The translations under genes and the position numbers were made by a program. From contig NZ_CP083746.1 of the NCBI RefSeq assembly GCF_020151015.1, positions 3,687,001-3,751,000 on the forward strand: DNA of 64,000 nt, in the 5' to 3' direction. Numbering within the stretch: position 1 is the stretch's first letter; every line of letters starts with the position of its first letter. The stretch comes from Pseudomonas sp. p1(2021b) (GTDB lineage: Bacteria; Pseudomonadota; Gammaproteobacteria; Pseudomonadales; Pseudomonadaceae). Under the pieces are notes generated by a model. It worked only from the letters and a program-made list of their open reading frames with translations. It was not told the origin of the DNA and made no database searches. Of the stretch, positions 61,883 to 64,000 are shown piece by piece.

Positions 61883-63769
61883 TTAGATCCTGAAGCTGCC
61901 CACCAGCTGCTTCAAGCGCCCCGCCTGCTGGCTCAGGGCATCGCAATGGCGCAGGGTTTCGTTGAGGTTCTCCACCCCTTGCTGGTTGAGGCTGTTGATC
62001 TGGGTGATGTCCAGGTTCAGGCTCTCGACCACCGCGCTCTGCTCCTCGGTGGCGGTGGCCACCGACTGGTTCATGCCGTCGATCTCGCCGATGCGTTGGG
62101 TCACGCTGGCCAGCCGCTCGCCGGCCTGATTGGCCACCTGCACGGTCTGCTCGCTGGACACCTGGCTTTCGTTCATGGTGTACACCGCCTCGCGCGAACC
62201 CACCTGCAGGCTGGTGATCATACGGTGGATCTCCTCGGCCGACTCCTGGGTACGGTGGGCCAGGTTGCGCACCTCGTCGGCCACCACCGCGAACCCACGC
62301 CCGGCCTCGCCGGCACGGGCCGCCTCGATGGCGGCGTTGAGCGCCAGCAGGTTGGTCTGCTGGGAGATGCCCTTGATCACGTCGAGGATCTTGCCGATCT
62401 CGTCGGTGCTGGCGTTGAGCGCCTCGATCTGCTCGCACGACTCGCTGATCTTCTGCGACAGCGCGGTCATGGCGTTGATCGCATCGTCCACCACCTGGCG
62501 ACCGTCGTTGGCCTGGTCGCTGGCGCCGCTGGCATGCTGCGAGGCGTCGGCGGCGTTGCGGGCGATTTCCTGGGTGGCGGCGCCCAGCTGGTTGATCGCC
62601 GCGGCGACGCTGTTGGTGCGCATGCTCTGTTCCTCGGAGCCGATGATCGAGGCGTTGGAGGCGTGGACCACCTTCTCCGACAGGTCATGCACCAGGCGGG
62701 TGGCCGAGGACACCTCGCTGATCGAGGCGTGAATACGCTCGACGAAGCGGTTGAACGAGGTGGCCAGTTCGCCGAACTCGTCCTTGTGCTGCACCGCCAG
62801 GCGGCGGGTCAGGTCGCCTTCGCCTTCGGCGATGTCCTGCATGGCGCGGCCCATGGTGGTCAGCGGGCGCATCAGCACCGGGATCAGCAGGCCCAGCAGG
62901 CCGGCGATGGCGGCCACGGCGATGAGCATGGCGATGATCGCCGAGGTGCGGAACTGGCTCAGGCCCGCGTAGGCTTTGTCCTTGTCGATGGACAGGCCGA
63001 TGTACCACTGGGCCGAGGGCAGGCCCTGCACGGGGGCGAAGGAAATGATGCGCTCCTGCCCGTTCAAGGTGACGTCCTGCATGCCGGGCTCGACCTTCAA
63101 GGCGGCATCGGGGTAGATGTCCTTGAGGTTCTTCATCACCTGGTCCTGGTCAGGGCTGACGATCACCTGGCCGTTGCGGTCGGCGAGGAAGGCGTGGCCG
63201 ATGCCGCCGAAGTCCACCGAGTTGATCAACCGCACCAGGGTATCCAGGCTCAGGTCAGCGCCTGCCACGCCCAGCAGCTCACCGCTGGCCTTGGCCTTGA
63301 CCGGCGTGACGATGCTCATCATCAAGCCACCGACGGTGCCCTGGTAAGGCGGGGTCAATACCGTGCCGCCGGCATTGGCGGCTTCGCCGTACCAGGGCCG
63401 CTTGCGTGGGTCGAAACCTTCGGGCAACTCCACGAACGGCCGCTGGGTGAATACCCCGTCAGCCTGGCCGAGGTAGGTGAAGAGGAAGTTCTGCGTATAG
63501 GACGGTTGCTCGACCAGCCCGGCGACATGTTCGCCGACGCCCTGCTGGGCGATGTCCTGGGCGAGGTTCTCGAGCATCAGGATGCGCCCGCTCATCCAGT
63601 TCTGCACGCTGCTGGCGGTCAAGGCGCCAGCCTGCTGCACGGAAGACTCGATGTTCTGGCGGATGGTGTTGCGCTGCAGGTAGTCGTTGTAGAGGGTGAA
63701 CAAGGCAAACGCCAATACCACGACGCCGCAGGCACTGAGCAGTACCTTGTGGCGGAATTTCAGGTTCAT
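61883..63769 (-). CDS. Methyl-accepting chemotaxis protein with dCache amino-acid sensor
   Basis: A 628-residue chemoreceptor: membrane helix (10-27), periplasmic double-Cache domain (about 30-275), second helix ([23 protein letters not shown]), HAMP and a signalling coiled coil with the hairpin tip [26 protein letters not shown]. The ligand pocket pattern fits dCache_1AA: R124, W126 and Y127 in [11 protein letters not shown], and D172 in [10 protein letters not shown]. It probably senses amino acids, like PctA-type receptors. The ATG at 63769 begins the first helix; the longer frame is not supported. Confidence 0.92.
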   Translation of the reverse strand: MNLKFRHKVLLSACGVVVLAFALFTLYNDYLQRNTIRQNIESSVQQAGALTASSVQNWMSGRILMLENLAQDIAQQGVGEHVAGLVEQPSYTQNFLFTYLGQADGVFTQRPFVELPEGFDPRKRPWYGEAANAGGTVLTPPYQGTVGGLMMSIVTPVKAKASGELLGVAGADLSLDTLVRLINSVDFGGIGHAFLADRNGQVIVSPDQDQVMKNLKDIYPDAALKVEPGMQDVTLNGQERIISFAPVQGLPSAQWYIGLSIDKDKAYAGLSQFRTSAIIAMLIAVAAIAGLLGLLIPVLMRPLTTMGRAMQDIAEGEGDLTRRLAVQHKDEFGELATSFNRFVERIHASISEVSSATRLVHDLSEKVVHASNASIIGSEEQSMRTNSVAAAINQLGAATQEIARNAADASQHASGASDQANDGRQVVDDAINAMTALSQKISESCEQIEALNASTDEIGKILDVIKGISQQTNLLALNAAIEAARAGEAGRGFAVVADEVRNLAHRTQESAEEIHRMITSLQVGSREAVYTMNESQVSSEQTVQVANQAGERLASVTQRIGEIDGMNQSVATATEEQSAVVESLNLDITQINSLNQQGVENLNETLRHCDALSQQAGRLKQLVGSFRI

Positions 63770-63914
63770 GTTCCGGACCTTGGATGGATTGTTCTTTTTA
63801 TCGCGCGCCCATGACTCGATGGCGGGACTCTCGCTTGCGCTATCGGCTGCCCATGTATGGATCTTGAGCGCTGCGGCGATTTTTCCCACAAAGTTCCACA
63901 ACCTTTCTTATTGA

Positions 63915-63975
63915 ATTAAGCGGCAATGGGGCCGCTACGCGCCCCATCGCGGGACAAGCCCGCTCCTACAGGGAC
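63915..63975. repeat. REP element at the right end
   Basis: GGGGCCGCTACGCGCCCC and ATCGCGGGACAAGCCCGCTCCTACAG, the same core seen in the composite repeats. The last 25 bases show nothing. Confidence 0.75.
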
Positions 63976-64000
63976 CTCGTCATTGGAGGGTTTGCGTGAT

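Overview
The window looks like a chromosomal segment of a high-GC Pseudomonas of the P. putida type. Evidence: dense GC-rich codon use, many intergenic REP elements with the cores TGTAGGAGCGG..TTGTCCCGCGA and TGTGGGAGCCGGCTTGCCGGCGA, and a gene set typical of the genus (aceK, lpxO, cysK, pxpABC, ptrB, yajD, ycgN, ycgL-rnd, moaA/moaB, TorF, amino-acid type chemoreceptor). No rRNA, tRNA or CRISPR array was seen. This assignment rests on reading alone, not on a database search.

Layout. 1-5.7 kb: a cut-off HicB-type antitoxin, composite repeats, DUF2790 protein, GNAT, yihY-def, a CvfB-like S1 protein and a DUF6279 lipoprotein. 5.7-12.3 kb: aceK, two EamA transporters, a small promoter-driven ORF, lpxO, cysK. 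12.4-15.7 kb: DUF748 protein and a MoxR-VWA pair behind a clear promoter and a REP hairpin. 15.7-20.5 kb: an MFS-pxpA-pxpB-pxpC operon for 5-oxoproline use with a divergent LysR regulator. 20.6-33.7 kb: housekeeping and conserved proteins (DUF2937, glutamine amidotransferase, oligopeptidase B, YajD, SpoU methyltransferase, a degenerate M61-like protein, YcgN, nitroreductase, 2-hydroxyacid dehydrogenase, rnd-ycgL, eptA, DUF465). 34-41.1 kb: a trans-sulfuration enzyme with an Lrp regulator, and a molybdenum group (FdhF/YdeP-like oxidoreductase, moaA, moaB) with a bestrophin.

41.5-51.3 kb is the accessory core: an orphan type VI secretion payload cassette on the minus strand, read as vgrG, tle3 (phospholipase effector), three DUF2875/Tla3 adaptor-like genes, then PAAR. 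The three DUF2875 genes share almost identical last ~208 codons but diverge in their first halves. Remnants of a PAAR start follow the two internal copies, which points to tandem duplication of a [DUF2875 + PAAR start] unit. No Tli3-like lipoprotein immunity gene is visible.

51.6-58.1 kb: two LysR regulators, an MHS-type MFS transporter with a C45-type N-acyltransferase, and an exported amidohydrolase. 58.3-64 kb: a TorF outer membrane protein, an IS110-family element inserted in a REP (with a ~206-bp leader that is a bridge-RNA candidate), a four-cysteine SufR-like regulator with a secreted helical protein, and a dCache chemoreceptor. A mosaic repeat family carrying a core GAGTTATGCGTTGTTCTATG or close variants of it is scattered over five loci.
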